DNA of 64,000 nucleotides from Balanoglossus misakiensis (Eukaryota; Hemichordata): NCBI GenBank assembly GCA_040954595.2, contig CM082577.2, positions 11,594,001 to 11,658,000 of the forward strand, read 5' to 3'. Shown piece by piece: positions 34,362 to 46,489 of this stretch (position 1 is its first letter; each line of letters starts with the position of its first letter). The notes under the pieces were generated by a model. It saw only the letters and a program-made list of their open reading frames with translations, ran no database searches and was not told where the DNA came from. The position numbers and the translations under genes were made by a program.

Positions 34362-36014
34362 TTAATGTAAATGATTCATGAGTTGCTGTCTTCTGGCAAT
34401 ACCCCCAGGTGCATTCACATGAACATTTGGATATTGGTTTGGATCATCAATATGCTGTGGATCTAAATCAATATAGTTTTCCACATCATCATGATGGATA
34501 ATACATAGATTGTGAAGAATACAGCCAGAAATTATAGTCTCACACACATCTTCAGGACTATGCATAGGCAATTCTCTGAGCCTCCTAACACGACCCTTTA
34601 AATGCCCAATTGATCGTTCAACATTTTGACGGCAGGATGAAAAGACGCGATTGAACCTGCGCTGCTGAATGGTTAAAAATCCATTGTCTCTGAAGGGAGT
34701 GATAAGCCATTCTCTCAAAGGGTATGCAGAATCACCAATGATGTATCTCCCAGGACCCATAGTTACTTCATTAGTCTCCAGTCTTGTGTACAGGGAAGAA
34801 TTTCGAAGGACACGGGCATCGTGTGTACAACCAGGCCATCCAGTGTATGCATTGGTGATTAATAGATTATCATCAACAATGACCTGAAAAAAAGGACACT
34901 TTTTGTCAAGAATCTCCTACATTTATGTAACTTGATAAAATTCTCAATGGCAGAGACTATCCAACATTTCAACAGGTTTTATTTTTAAATTCAAGAATGA
35001 CACATGTCATGATGGAAGATATAAATTTTTCTCTATAAAAAAAAAAATGAATTTTCTTACCTGAAGTTGCATGGATGGATAACCTTTCCTATTTATATAG
35101 TCTTGAGCTCCACCAATACAACCAGCCAGTCTAATGTGAGTGCCATCAATAATGCCCACTATACCTGGTAAACCACAATCAAGCTGAAAACTCTGTGAAA
35201 TCTCCCTCTGTCGCTCTTGTGTTGGCCACCTGATAACCTACAAATATTGATAAGTCATTTTTCAACATTAATTTTTACACATACCTGCAATTATGACAAA
35301 CATAATATTGGACATTTCAGCTTGCTATACAGAGTGCAGTAGAAAAAAAAATGTTGACACAGAGAACCATAATACTAAAAGAAAATGCTAAAGGATAATT
35401 TTTAACTGTCCCCTTTAATATGTTCTTTGATAGCAATAATTAAACAGAGCTTGAAATTATGCATTACCAACTGTATATTATTGAAATGTTAAAATATATT
35501 TGTATTCAAAAATAATCCATGAAGATAATCTAGAAAATGTACTTTACAATGTACTTACATCTTTCATCACAGCAATGATAGCTTTTGTGACACGCTTTAC
35601 TGTTGAATGGACTGTGGATTTGGAGAGATTGAAAATGTGACCAACTTCTCTGATGGATTCCTGGTTTACCATGTACCAAATCCATACCAATAATTGTTTT
35701 TCTGGAGGCACTTGAGGGCGGCCACCGCATTGTTCTATTGCCAGTTTGTGGGCGATGCGACCCAGAACAAACGTGAAGATATCTTTGCAAATACGGAAAT
35801 GGATGCAAAAATCCTGCAAAGAATACTGAGGTACGATATCTTCGGCAAAATTTTGTATCTTCGGGACGTATTTTCGGCGCAAAAATAAACAGCTCAGAGA
35901 GGCAATGATGGCAGTATTTATTCGGAGTTGCCAAACTGCCGCAGAATCTAAAGATTCATCAAAATCCTCAAAAAAAGTACGCAAAAACAAGAAATCTTCG
36001 AACTCAGTCGCCAT
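34362..36014 (-). CDS. PIF/Harbinger transposase, right arm, intact
   Basis: DDE endonuclease that cuts and rejoins Harbinger ends. Three exons: 36014-35559, 35237-35061 and 34883-34362, all introns phase 0, about 384 aa (HARBI1 is close to 350). Exon 1 holds a helix-turn-helix region (SIREVGHIFNLSKSTVHSTVKR). Exon 2 carries the first Asp in GIIDGTHIRL and RKGYPSMQLQ. Exon 3 carries PGCTHDARVLRNS, the second Asp in IIGDSAYP, the Glu in NVERSIGHLKGR and the family closing CILHNLCI. All three catalytic acids are present and no stop is seen. It starts at ATG 36014; CRE-like and NRF1-like motifs lie upstream. It is convergent with the Myb-like gene. Confidence 0.88.
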
Positions 36015-36315
36015 ATTTGTTTACATGGGTTGCTACGCTAGTATCGTTCGTTTGAAATCTCCCGGGTTACGCTTATGCGCATGCGAACTAGAATGGGATG
36101 ACGTCAGCGGCAGCTACTCGGGTCGCTACTCGGGTCACAATCGAACTTGGTGATGGGTGATAGGCCTCCTTCGCCTCTCATCACCTCCTCCCAACATCAC
36201 CTCCACTGCCTCCTCTGCCTCCTCCCAACATCATGCTTTGCAGAAAGTCCACCAATCAAAGCACGTTCCATATATACTTAGCCATATCTCAATTTTCCAC
36301 CAACTTAGGGGACCA

Positions 36316-36584
36316 TGTCTGCCTCCTCCTCCTCCTCAGCTCCTCCTCCTCCTCAGCTCCTCCTCCTCCTCCTCCTCCTCCTCCTCCGCCTCCTTCTCAG
36401 CTCCTCCTCCTCAGCTCCTCATCCTCCGCCTCCTCCTCCTCCGCCTCCTCCTCCTCAGCTCCTCAGCTCCTCCTCCTCAGCTCCTCCTCCTCAGCTCCTC
36501 CTCCTCAGCTCCTCAGCTCCTCCTCCTCAGCTCCTCAGCTCCTCAGCTCCTCATCCTCAGCTCCTCAGCTCCTCATCCTCCCCA
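36316..36584. repeat. Subterminal CTCCTCAGCTC minisatellite, right
   Basis: Inverted counterpart of 22972-23226, slightly longer, with a different order of 3 bp and 11-12 bp steps. This is the largest length difference between the two arms. Confidence 0.92.
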
Positions 36585-37623
36585 AATCCGAGTGCTACGG
36601 CTCCAACCTATACTACTATGGTAAATTCACACAATAATAGTAGAGCTCTAATCTCGCACAGCCACACAGGAATTACAATGCGTATATCCAAATCCAAAAC
36701 TTTTGCCTTTAAAAATCTTATTTGCGACGGCGCAATAGGCATTTCAAGGCAACTGTATTAGGTTCAGGCTCTAGTATACAGAATTCAGGCAGTGTCTGAC
36801 CCATTGTGTTCCAAGTCACAAATAGTACTCACTGATACAGTCAGTTTCAAAGATAATAGCTACATGCGCATGAAAATCACCTCCTGTGTAGACCTGATCT
36901 TTGGTTTGCAGAATGTGTGTGCTAGCGTTTAACTTGCCGACAATGAATTTATAGATGTTATGAGGTTACTCCGACTTCTGTGTACCAAGCATGAGGACTG
37001 AACACACATGTGTAAAGATATTATCCAAAGGAAACATCACTTTTATACGAAACAATCATAGAATGACAATGATGTTCATTATATTCCCAATAAGCTTTTA
37101 TTCACCAAATGTTGCCTTTTCAGCAAAAGGCAGCATAATTATGCAAAGAAATACAACCACAGTCCATAACAAGATCAAATGAGAAATACATTATTTTGTA
37201 GGATGACCTATCAGGAGAGCTGTCAACAAGTTATACGTCGTGTCGCCCCCTGGGTGTCGCCCCTAGAAACAAAGAAGAGAATAGAAGACATGTACATAAC
37301 TGCAGTTTTCGCAATAATCATGTAATTATTCAGCCTTATGCGGCAGTTCAGAACTATTAAATTAATCCAATAGTGCAGACACCATAGTCATATTTTTGCA
37401 CCGAAAAATAAATATTTGAAATACTTAATGCACAAAATTACAAAATCAGCGATAATTTTCTTAATTTGGATCAAATGAAATAGAATAACACACACTATCG
37501 TGTGGTAGATGATGAAAGATACCATGTTAACTTTCTATGTGTTGCGCATTAGAATTGTCATGAATCGATTTATGACGTCTAGAAGTATTGGGTTCAAACA
37601 TTCTGTGTTGACATATTTCCTTC

Positions 37624-37797
37624 ATACATACATACATACATACATACATACATACATACATACATACATACATACATACATACATACATACATACATACA
37701 TACATACATACATACATACATACATACATACATACATACATACATACATACGTACGTACGTACATTCATACATACATACATACATACATACATACAT

Positions 37798-37866
<69 letters not shown>

Positions 37867-37926
37867 TACATACATACATACATACATACATACATACATA
37901 CATACATACATACATACATACATACA
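37624..37926. repeat. (CATA)n/(CA)n microsatellite, copy 1
   Basis: CATA units with a CGTA interruption near 37750 and a CA run at about 37814-37862. Frames through it are artefacts. Confidence 0.97.
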
Positions 37927-38529
37927 TTACCCAGTCAGTTGGTTCTTTAGTAGGGCTGATTACACCCATTCGAATACAACGCATCTTCTAGGTTTGTGGT
38001 TTCAGAGGGGTACGACACACAACCTACACTAAATATGCAGTCATAGGTAGCCTGAGAACAAAATAGTAATGGGGAAAATAAGTCAATAAAATGATGATTT
38101 AGACTGATTGTTTTAGACTAAACGGGTGCAGAAACGCAACACATCATGAATGTATATATCCTGCTATAAAAATGATTCAAGCATAGGTCATAAACTAGAC
38201 TATTATATCTTATCTGTATTGGCGATGTTATTTCTTCCGCCAATTATAAGATGTGTGGCAAACTACACGTGATATGTCTATTTAGAAACTGAGGTCTGAC
38301 TGAGCACTTGGTGCAGATAGAATGTCAGAACACTTAAAACATGCAATTAATTCAAAGATTAGCTAGATGTATTCAATAAGTTTTGAATTTTGTATTGTTC
38401 CAGTACCATTTACGGAAGGTTTACTTGTACAACTTTTTTTTCCATAGAAATCAACACTAGATGATCCCGTCGTACCTAATAATTACAGGCAATTAGATTT
38501 TTTCATTTACAAACTACATATCAACCCAC

Positions 38530-38950
38530 CTGTATTTCATCGCAGGTGGTATATTCCATTGCAGCACGGTCAAAGCAGGACATCAATATTCTCCATTCTT
38601 CAAACTCACACTGCCGCATGAAGAAAAAAATTAAGCAGGCAGTTTAACGTGAAATTTCTTTAAATATGAAGATCAGCGAATACATTTATGTCAAGTGTGT
38701 GTTTTTATTAAACAAGACCACGGGTTGCTTTTCAAACATGGAATGGAAAACAGCATAGAAACATTTTCTTTTTATTAATTGATGAAAAAATCGATGGTTA
38801 GTACATTCCTTCTACGCGACTCAGTCTGTTCACATTTTTTTTCAATGTTGATGGTTGATGCCGAATTTAAGAAACACTCACCAGAGGTAAGGCACTGACT
38901 TTGACAGTGGCTGCACAGGCCAACAACATTATCATCATTATAATCTTCAT
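38530..38950 (-). CDS. Small secreted Cys-containing peptide, copy 1 (partial)
   Basis: Exon 1 (38950-38882) encodes 23 residues that form a textbook signal peptide (MKIIMMIMLLACAATVKVSA) and ends at donor CTG|GTGAGT. An acceptor (GTTTACAG) lies 3 bp before the ATG, so a 5' UTR exon is upstream. Exon 2 (38610-38530) starts after GCGGCAG and encodes 27 residues with three cysteines, CEFEEWRILMSCFDR and TTCDEIQ, ending at donor CAG|GTGGGT. Both introns are phase 0. A possible third exon at about 37982-37926 (MRCIRMGV, TKEPTDW) continues in frame but is uncertain, so the C-terminus is not known. I do not recognise the family. Duplicated at 44427-44842. Confidence 0.62.
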
Positions 38951-40000
38951 AGCCTGTAAACACGTATTGTACAACATTGTCAATATACGCGAAGTATGCA
39001 TTTACCATGTTTTGTTGTCATAATGTTCACTACTGTTGTATTATGGTTACATGACTATGGATTTAACGTCACACTAAATATAGTGTCCTAACACTAAAGG
39101 GTTCGCGTCCACTTGAGATTTCATATTCGGGCGATATTTTCAATATCATACACGCAACGCCTGTATTTGCCGCTTTCTATTGTTCTCGCAGTGAAGATAT
39201 TAGCCGGTATTTTCACCGAGTGAAAATACCGTATATTGTCTCATCACTGCACATGTCAGTTTTTAAAACCTAGGCGGGTTCGCATGACAGTTAGGCGAGC
39301 GAGGCTTTATTTTCACATATTTCTCACTATCAGAGAGTAGCTATTAACAAGGGCACCCACATAACTACGATTATCAATGGTTTGTGTAAATGTGCGCAGC
39401 CAAAAGTAGTCATGGTAACTTCATGTTTTCACTATTATAGTACCGTCTCACAAAATAGAATGTTTGAAGGTTCCTTCCGACAGTATTCCCCTTTGTCAGA
39501 ATATTCTGAACGTCTACTCAAATATCATGTGGGCAATACTCAGAGGAACTTATCCTGCTAGTAAAATATCAAAGGTAATATGGAAAGAATTTAGTCATAC
39601 TTACTGGTCTTGGAGAGTAACCTTGAACTGGTCTTGGAGAGTAGTCTTGTGATCGCAGGTTACACTAATCTGGCAAGTCAGTTTACACTGGAACCAGTAG
39701 AACATTTACCCTGTTTTATATCATTCGAATCGCATATCCTAATTAATGCAAAACTGAACTATACTTAGTCGATGACGGATGGACTTTTACAAACATAAAT
39801 TGTATTAAGTGAACAAAAAACAGAAAACAAAGGGAGAAGTAGTGCCCCAGGTAGCCTTCTCAATTCCACCCACTTTCAGTTGGAACGGGTCAGTTTTTAT
39901 TGCGTTTTTTGTGTATAGATAGATATTTATACGGCACCTAGTTGTCAGCTTCGGACATGCAGTCAATCTTTCAAACTTAATATAGTATTCTGAAACGTAT
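38951..40000. other. Upstream region of the secreted-peptide gene, copy 1
   Basis: Non-coding; holds two copies of a 24 bp repeat (TACTGGTCTTGGAGAGTAA, about 39602-39650). Highly similar to 44843-45790. Confidence 0.5.
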
Positions 40001-40008
40001 TCTAGGAA

Positions 40009-40460
40009 ATGACGAAAACCCGTGTGAAAACGCATGTTGTTTGTTTGTTTGCTCTCTACAAGTTTGAAACCACGTTTTCAGAGATAGAGATGTGTGCCCC
40101 ACTGAGTCTACGAACCCTGTGCCAACAAACCAACCTGCAGACTGATCAACCCACGAAGTCCGAAATTGGCAAAATAAGCAAAGAAATCCTCTACCTAATT
40201 AACAAGAAAATAACAACAGTTCCCACAGTCAACCAATGCAAACACACTTCAACATCGGAACAGAAATCTGCCGACTGTTCATAAACAATGGACTCAAAAT
40301 CACTCTAGAATCTAACAAGCAAGTTGGCAATTTCCTGGTCGTCACATTCAGCCAAGCCAAGCCAACCCTTCACAAAACCTGACACCACACTCCAATATGT
40401 CAACCGCGAAAGCAACCAGCCTGCCGGTCGGAATCAACAAGCGACTCTCCCAACTATCAT
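40009..40460 (+). pseudogene. Decayed reverse-transcriptase-like fragment
   Basis: Broken frames resemble the end of a non-LTR or Penelope-like polymerase. Pieces such as KISKEILYLINKKI, then (another frame) INKRLSQLSSKQ, follow the order of the better copy at 46660-47140. Frameshifts and a short deletion separate them. Class cannot be told. Confidence 0.45.
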
Positions 40461-42916
40461 CCAAACAAGCTAGCACCCCCCCCCCCCCGACCAAGCCGCC
40501 CAGCCGTACAAAAAAGCACTCGATGCCAGTGAAATACACTCTCCGGTACGAACCATCAAGAATCACGAAAAAAAGAAACAGACGAAGATAGAACATCATG
40601 TGGTACAATCCCCCATTCACCAAAAAAAAAACGGACAGAAATGTTTTGTGTATGACGGGTTTGGCATGTATCTCTATTGATGACGTATCCAATTCCAAAG
40701 CACTGGAAAGTGCCATGTGAACATACATGGTATCAATCACAAGTGTTCTCGTTCTGTCCATCCCTTTGTCTCCGTATGTCTCTGCCCGTTTGTCTATCTG
40801 TCTGTATGTTTCTCTGACAGTCTATTTGTATGCATGTCTTTGTTTCTCTCGTGTACAACAGCAGAACAGATGGCATTTCAGTCACGCAAAAGAAATTGAT
40901 TGCATTTCACCAATTTTCAGTTGGAACGGGTCAGTTTTTTATTTTAAGTGTATAAATAGATGTATACGGCACCTAGTTGTCAGCTTTGGACATGCATTCA
41001 ATATTTCAATCTAAATATAATATTCTGAAACGTTTTCTTGGAAATGACGAAACGTTTCAAAACGTGTGTTGTTTGTTAATTGTTCTCTGCAAGTTTGAAA
41101 CCACGTTTTCAGAGATAGAGATGTGTGCTCCACTGAGTCTACGAACCATGTGCCTTGCTGTTTGAATTGACACGGGTAGTCCCGTCCGCGAATGTGCTAC
41201 ACAAAAGTATATTACTTATACACTTCAGCCCTTTAATGACTCATGAGCGGTGTTGCTATTTGACATCTGACTGTTGACTAGTGAAATTAAACAAATTTGC
41301 CTTTGTTACCCGAAAGACAACAAGAAAGGCCATCCTGGACAGCTACCGAGCGGTTAAGCAGAGAAACGTATTACCATTCGCAATCCGGAATTTTCCACAC
41401 TTAATAAAAGAAATGACTTTTGCCTGAAGCAAAGTATTGGTATGCACCAACTAGATATAGACACTACCCACACAACTCACTTCTTCTCATGTATACTCTT
41501 AGCAGCAGCTACACATGCAAAACTGCCCACCCGGACCAACAACCCATATGTGTACGTGTATATAACCACGTATTCTCCCCTGTGTTCCCGCCAGTTTAGC
41601 CAGCGACTCACAAAACAACGTTGTAGAGATAATACCGCCTATCGTTTCTCCAGCTACCCTTACACTAACGTTTGGCAACATAATCATTCCGAAATATATT
41701 AGGCCGTGTATCTAGCTGTCAGCAATGTCCATTTCAGAAAAAATATATTTACATACTCCTCACAATTTATAAGAATGTTTTTCCCAACCACTCGCTACAC
41801 ACAACTGATTGGCCGGAGCAATGACCCGGGCGTTGCTAATAGTTGGAAAATTATTAGCATCAGTTAGCAAAATCTGTTCCATGGTGATTGACTTGAACGA
41901 TGTCAAGAGTCAAAACCATATGGTGACCCCGTCGCCGTGACATCGCTTTTTGAGTTCTATTGACATGCAGATCTTAAAAATGTAAGGTTGTTGGTTGCGT
42001 GGCCAGACCCTTGTGTGTTGGTATGGAGACCAGGTTATCGTCTGTGTGCCCGTAACTTTTCATCCAGAGGGGAGCTCGGCTGACGGGTTGGCGAAGCCGA
42101 CGGTTATGCTAATATTAATAAGTAATCATGTGCAGAATTTGTCCTCTGCTCTAACTGTCGTCCAAGTGCAGCAGGTGTGATGAAATGTTTTTCAATATCT
42201 TTAATGATCTCTGTGTTAACTATATGGAGACATCCACGCTGTAACAACTATCCGATGAGAGCGCCCTCTATAGTACATATCGTTTATTCTCTTGTATTGT
42301 ACATTGTCGTTGATACCTACTTGTTCCGCCATATACTATTAAACTCATCGATGTTACATACCGTTGTCTGTGTATTTACACGTCCATCACAGCAGGGACC
42401 GGACCGGTCAAGTGACTGGAAGTTGTGAGAACATATATATGTCCAACATCACCACTGTGCATCTCTGCTGTGTAACGGTTGTCACCAAGGTTATTGGTTA
42501 TTATTGTACTTCCCTCTCGAAAAGTTCAAGTTCATTAATTATACATTAGTGTTAGGAAGTCCCCGGTACAACCATAAAATTCAGTCTATGACGTCATTTT
42601 CAGAGGCCGAGAACTCGGATAGGCATTCCCGTTATACTGACGATACTATGTCCACTGAAGAGTCTTACCTGCCTGAACAAATCTTTGATTTTTGAGAGTT
42701 TTGAATGGATTCACACAGACGTCTTGTGACTGGTATATGTATTGCTTGTAACCAATCATTTTAGAAAAATTCCTGTCGCACCCAGATTGCATTGTAATTT
42801 CTGGCTTCACCTGAAAGATAATCCGAACCAAATATCCAACTGTTTGAACATTGGACGTGCAAGGGAGGGGGGGATCCTCTTGATTCGTATACATACATGT
42901 ATATACAATCAATCCA
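40461..42916. other. Mixed repeat and unique DNA between the duplicated blocks
   Basis: 40690-40960 and 41040-41280 are also found inverted at about 47500-47780 and 47170-47330. From 41440 to 42900 I find no recognisable exon or repeat; several short frames have random composition. Confidence 0.45.
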
Positions 42917-43861
42917 TAATAATAGAAGAGCTCTAATCTCCCGGAGCCAATCAGCGAGTAGAATACGTATGTCCAAATCGTACAATTTTCCCTAAGAAAA
43001 TTTTACGACGGCGCAAATATCATTCCCAGACAATTGTGATAGCTCCGGGCTCAAGTAGTGTGGAATTCAGAATACAGGCAGTGTCTATGACCCATTGCGT
43101 TCCAACTCACAAAAAGTATACTCATTGATACAATCAGTTTCAGAGATATTGGTAAATTTACATGAACATCCCATCCTGTGTTGACCATGATATGTGGTCA
43201 TTGATTTGCAGAAAATGTGTGTGCTAGCGTTTAACTTGTCGACACTGAATTTAGATGTTGTGAGATTACTCCGACTTCTGTGTACCAAGCATGATGACCG
43301 AACACACGTGTACAAAGATATTATCCAAACGAAACATCACTTTTATACGAAACAATCATAGAATGACAATGATGTTCATTATATTCCCAATAAGCTTTTA
43401 TTCACCAAATGTTGCCTTTTCAGCAAAATGCAGCATAACTATGCAAAGAAATACAACCACAGTCCATAACAAGATCAAATGAGAAATTTATTATTTAGTC
43501 GGATGTCCTATCAGGAGAGCTGTCAACAAGTTATACGTCGTGTCGCCCCTAGAAACAAAGAAGAGAATAGAAGACATGTACATAACTGCAGTTTTCGCAA
43601 TAATCATGTAATTATGCAATCTTATGTGGCAGTTCAGAACTATTAAATTAATCCAATAGTGCAGACACCATAGTCATATTTTTGCACCAAAAACTAAATA
43701 GTTGAAATACTTGGAAACGATAATTATCTTAATTTGGATCAAATGAAATCCAATAACACACACTATTCAGTGTGGTAGATGGTGAAAGATACCATTTTAA
43801 GTTTCGATGTGAATAGATTTATGACGTCTAGAAGTATTGGGTTCAAATATTCTGTGTTGAT

Positions 43862-43990
43862 ATACATACATACATACATACATACATACATACATACATA
43901 CATACATACATACATACATACATACATACATACATACATACATACATACATACATACATACATACATACATACATACATACATACATACA

Positions 43991-44086
<96 letters not shown>

Positions 44087-44115
44087 TACATACATACATA
44101 CATACATACATACAT
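43862..44115. repeat. (CATA)n/(CGCA)n/(CA)n microsatellite, copy 2
   Basis: CATA run, then about twelve CGCA units (43991-44038), a CA run and a second CATA run. The CGCA block is not present in copy 1, so it arose after duplication. Confidence 0.97.
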
Positions 44116-44426
44116 TTACGTACATGTAGATACATAATATACATAGGCCTAATAAATAGGTTATAATTATTTTACCCAGTCAGTTGGTTCTTTAGTAGGG
44201 CTGATAACACCCATTCGAATTCAGCGCATCTTCTAGGTCTGTGATTTGAGAGGGGTACGACACACAACCTACAGTAAATATGCAGTCATAGGTAGCCTAT
44301 GAACAAAATAGTAATGGGGAAAAATAAGTCAATAAAAATGATGTAAGCAATGATTGTTTTAGACTAAACGGGTGCAGAAATGCAACACATCATATTTTTT
44401 CATTTACAAACTACATATCAACCCAC

Positions 44427-44842
44427 CTGTATTTGATCGCAGGTAGTATATTCCATTGCAGCACGGTCAAAGCAGGACATCAATGTTCTCCATTCTTCAA
44501 ACTCACACTGCCGCATGAAGAAAAAATTAAGCAGGCAGTTTAACGTGAAATTTCTTTAATATGAAGATCAGTGAATACATTTATGTCAAGTGTTTTAAAC
44601 AAACAAGACCACAGGTTGCTTTTCAAACATGGAATGGAAAACAGCATAGAAACATTTTCTTTTTATTAATTGATGAAAAAATCGATGGTTAGTGCATTCC
44701 TCCTACGCGACTCAGTCTGTTCACATTTTTTTTTCAATGTCGATGGTTGATGGCGAATTTAAGAAACACTCACCAGAGGTAAGGCACTGACTTTGACAGT
44801 GGCTGCACAGGCCAACAACATTATCATCATTATAATCTTCAT
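44427..44842 (-). CDS. Small secreted Cys-containing peptide, copy 2 (partial)
   Basis: Exon 1 (44842-44774) encodes the same 23-residue signal peptide as copy 1, and exon 2 (44507-44427) the same three-cysteine segment with a few substitutions; splice sites and phases are kept. In the possible third exon (about 44230-44175) the TGT codon of copy 1 has become TGA, so either this copy is truncated or that segment is not an exon. Confidence 0.55.
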
Positions 44843-45479
44843 AGCCTGTAAACGCATATTGTACAACATTGTCAATATACGCGAAGTATGCATTTACCAT
44901 GTTTTGTTGTCATAATGTTCACTACTGTTGTATTATGGTTACATGACTATGGATTTAACGTCACACTAAATATAGTGTCCTAACACTAAAGGGTTCGCGT
45001 CCACTTGAGATTTCATATTCGGGCGATATTTTCAATATCATACACGCAACGCCTGTATTTGCCGCTTTCTATTGTTCTCGCAGTGAAGATATTTCACCGA
45101 GTGAAAATACCGTATATTGTCTCATCCCTGCACAGAGTTTTGTCAATGTCAGTTTTTAAATCCTAGGTGGGTTCGCATGACAGTTTGGGCGAGCGAGGCT
45201 TTACTTTCACATATTCCTGACTATCAGTGAGTAGCTATTAACAGAAGCACCCACGGAACACCGATTATCAACGGTTTGTATAAATGTGAACGGCCAAAAC
45301 TATAGTCATGGTCACTTCATGTTTTCACTATAGTACCGTCTCACAAAATAGAATGTTTAAAGGTTCCTTCCGACAGTATTCCCCTTTGTCAGAATATTCT
45401 GAACGTCTACTCAAATATCATGTGGGCAATACTCAGAGGAACTTATCCTGCTAGTAAAATATCAAACTTAAGGTAATAT

Positions 45480-45575
45480 GGAAAGAGTTGAGTCATACTT
45501 ACTGGTCTTGGAGAGTAATCTTGTACTGGTCTTGGAGAGTAATCTTGTACTGGTCTTGGAGAGTAATCTTGTGAT
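45480..45575. repeat. 24 bp tandem repeat, three units
   Basis: TACTGGTCTTGGAGAGTAAT units, three here and two in the matching part of copy 1 (39602-39650). Confidence 0.85.
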
Positions 45576-45792
45576 CGCAGGTTGCACTAATCTGGCAAGT
45601 CAGTTTACACTGGAACCAGTAGAACATTTACCCTGCTTTATATCATTCCAATCGCATATCCTATATAATTAATGCAAAACTGAACTATACTTAGTTGATG
45701 ATGGATGGACTTTTAGAAACATAAATTGTATTAAATGACCCAAAAAAACAGAAAATAAAGGAAGTAGTAGTGCCACAGGTAGCATTTTCAAA

Positions 45793-46480
45793 AGACTGGT
45801 ACATCTATTTTCATACGTCCATTTTTTATCCAAAGGGACCCCAGCCACCTTTCGACATTGCCTCATCGTAAGACGCTAGTCTCTTTCTCGTCTTACTGTG
45901 ATAAAAAAATATGAACACCCCGTTTTGAATTAAACCCCCCCCCCCCCACTTAGCACCCAGCAAGGAATTCTCCGCCTTAAAGTACAACCGATGTTTCAAC
46001 GGTTTTAACAGAGTCTATGGGTCAATACTGCCCACAAACAGACATAATGTCACAGGACATGAAATGACATTTTAGTTAATCGGATACAAACTCGGTATTC
46101 CTATACAGCAGAAGCATCAACATACGAAACATTTCAGTCAAACTCCTTAGCCCTGTGCTGGGTTGAGTGTGAACTGTTTAAAAAAATTCATATCATTTTC
46201 AAACGGCATTGCATAGACCTCTAAATTCCGTGACGCATATTAAGTTTGCGATAAGATTAACCGGGTGTTCGCTTCCCGACTGTCGAATTCATCAGACCGA
46301 CCTGATGAGTAATAGTCTGATTATACGCAATCCGTGTTTATTATTGACTATATTAAAAGTAGTGAAACTTTAAAAGGAAAATACGATTAAAAACTCTGGA
46401 CAAGAATCTAATTAATTGGATAGATTAGAAACTGTGGTTATACTTTATAATGTATAGTCAAAAGGCAGTAACACACGTCT
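45793..46480. other. Non-coding spacer
   Basis: Contains a C run (about 45936-45950); otherwise nothing recognised. Confidence 0.35.
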
Positions 46481-46489
46481 TAGCAGAAC

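Larger units (their letters stand above)
22929..36617. mobile_element. 13.7 kb palindromic composite transposon
   Basis: Two arms (22929-29602 and 29942-36617) are reverse complements with only scattered single-base and repeat-number differences; coordinates of paired points add to about 59,546. The ends read AGTAGTATAGGTTGGAG and its reverse complement. ATGGTA flanks the whole unit at 22923-22928 and 36618-36623, while the outer DNA is unrelated. Each arm carries, from outside in: a GGAGGAGCTGA minisatellite, a PIF/Harbinger transposase, a convergent Myb-like gene, telomere-like repeats with a G run, and degenerate ~168 bp repeats. A 6 bp duplication and AG...CT ends are not the 3 bp TWA pattern of Harbinger; they recall Maverick/Polinton elements, but no polymerase or integrase gene is present. 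An assembly fold-back is the main alternative. Confidence 0.75.
36630..39862. repeat. Segmental duplication, copy 1
   Basis: Matches 42917-45792 over about 3 kb, better after the first ~150 bp. Copy 2 lacks ~360 bp corresponding to 38135-38500. The block begins within about 15 bp of the end of the palindromic element and carries a secreted-peptide gene and a CATA microsatellite. Confidence 0.88.
42917..45792. repeat. Segmental duplication, copy 2
   Basis: Direct copy of 36630-39862 lying about 6 kb further on, with substitutions, a ~360 bp deletion and different microsatellite structure. Confidence 0.88.

Noticed and set aside
22929-36617. Reading the palindrome simply as two neighbouring Harbinger elements
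   Set aside because: No separate Harbinger ends or TWA repeats found around each gene pair; identity covers all DNA from end to loop and the flanking repeat is 6 bp.
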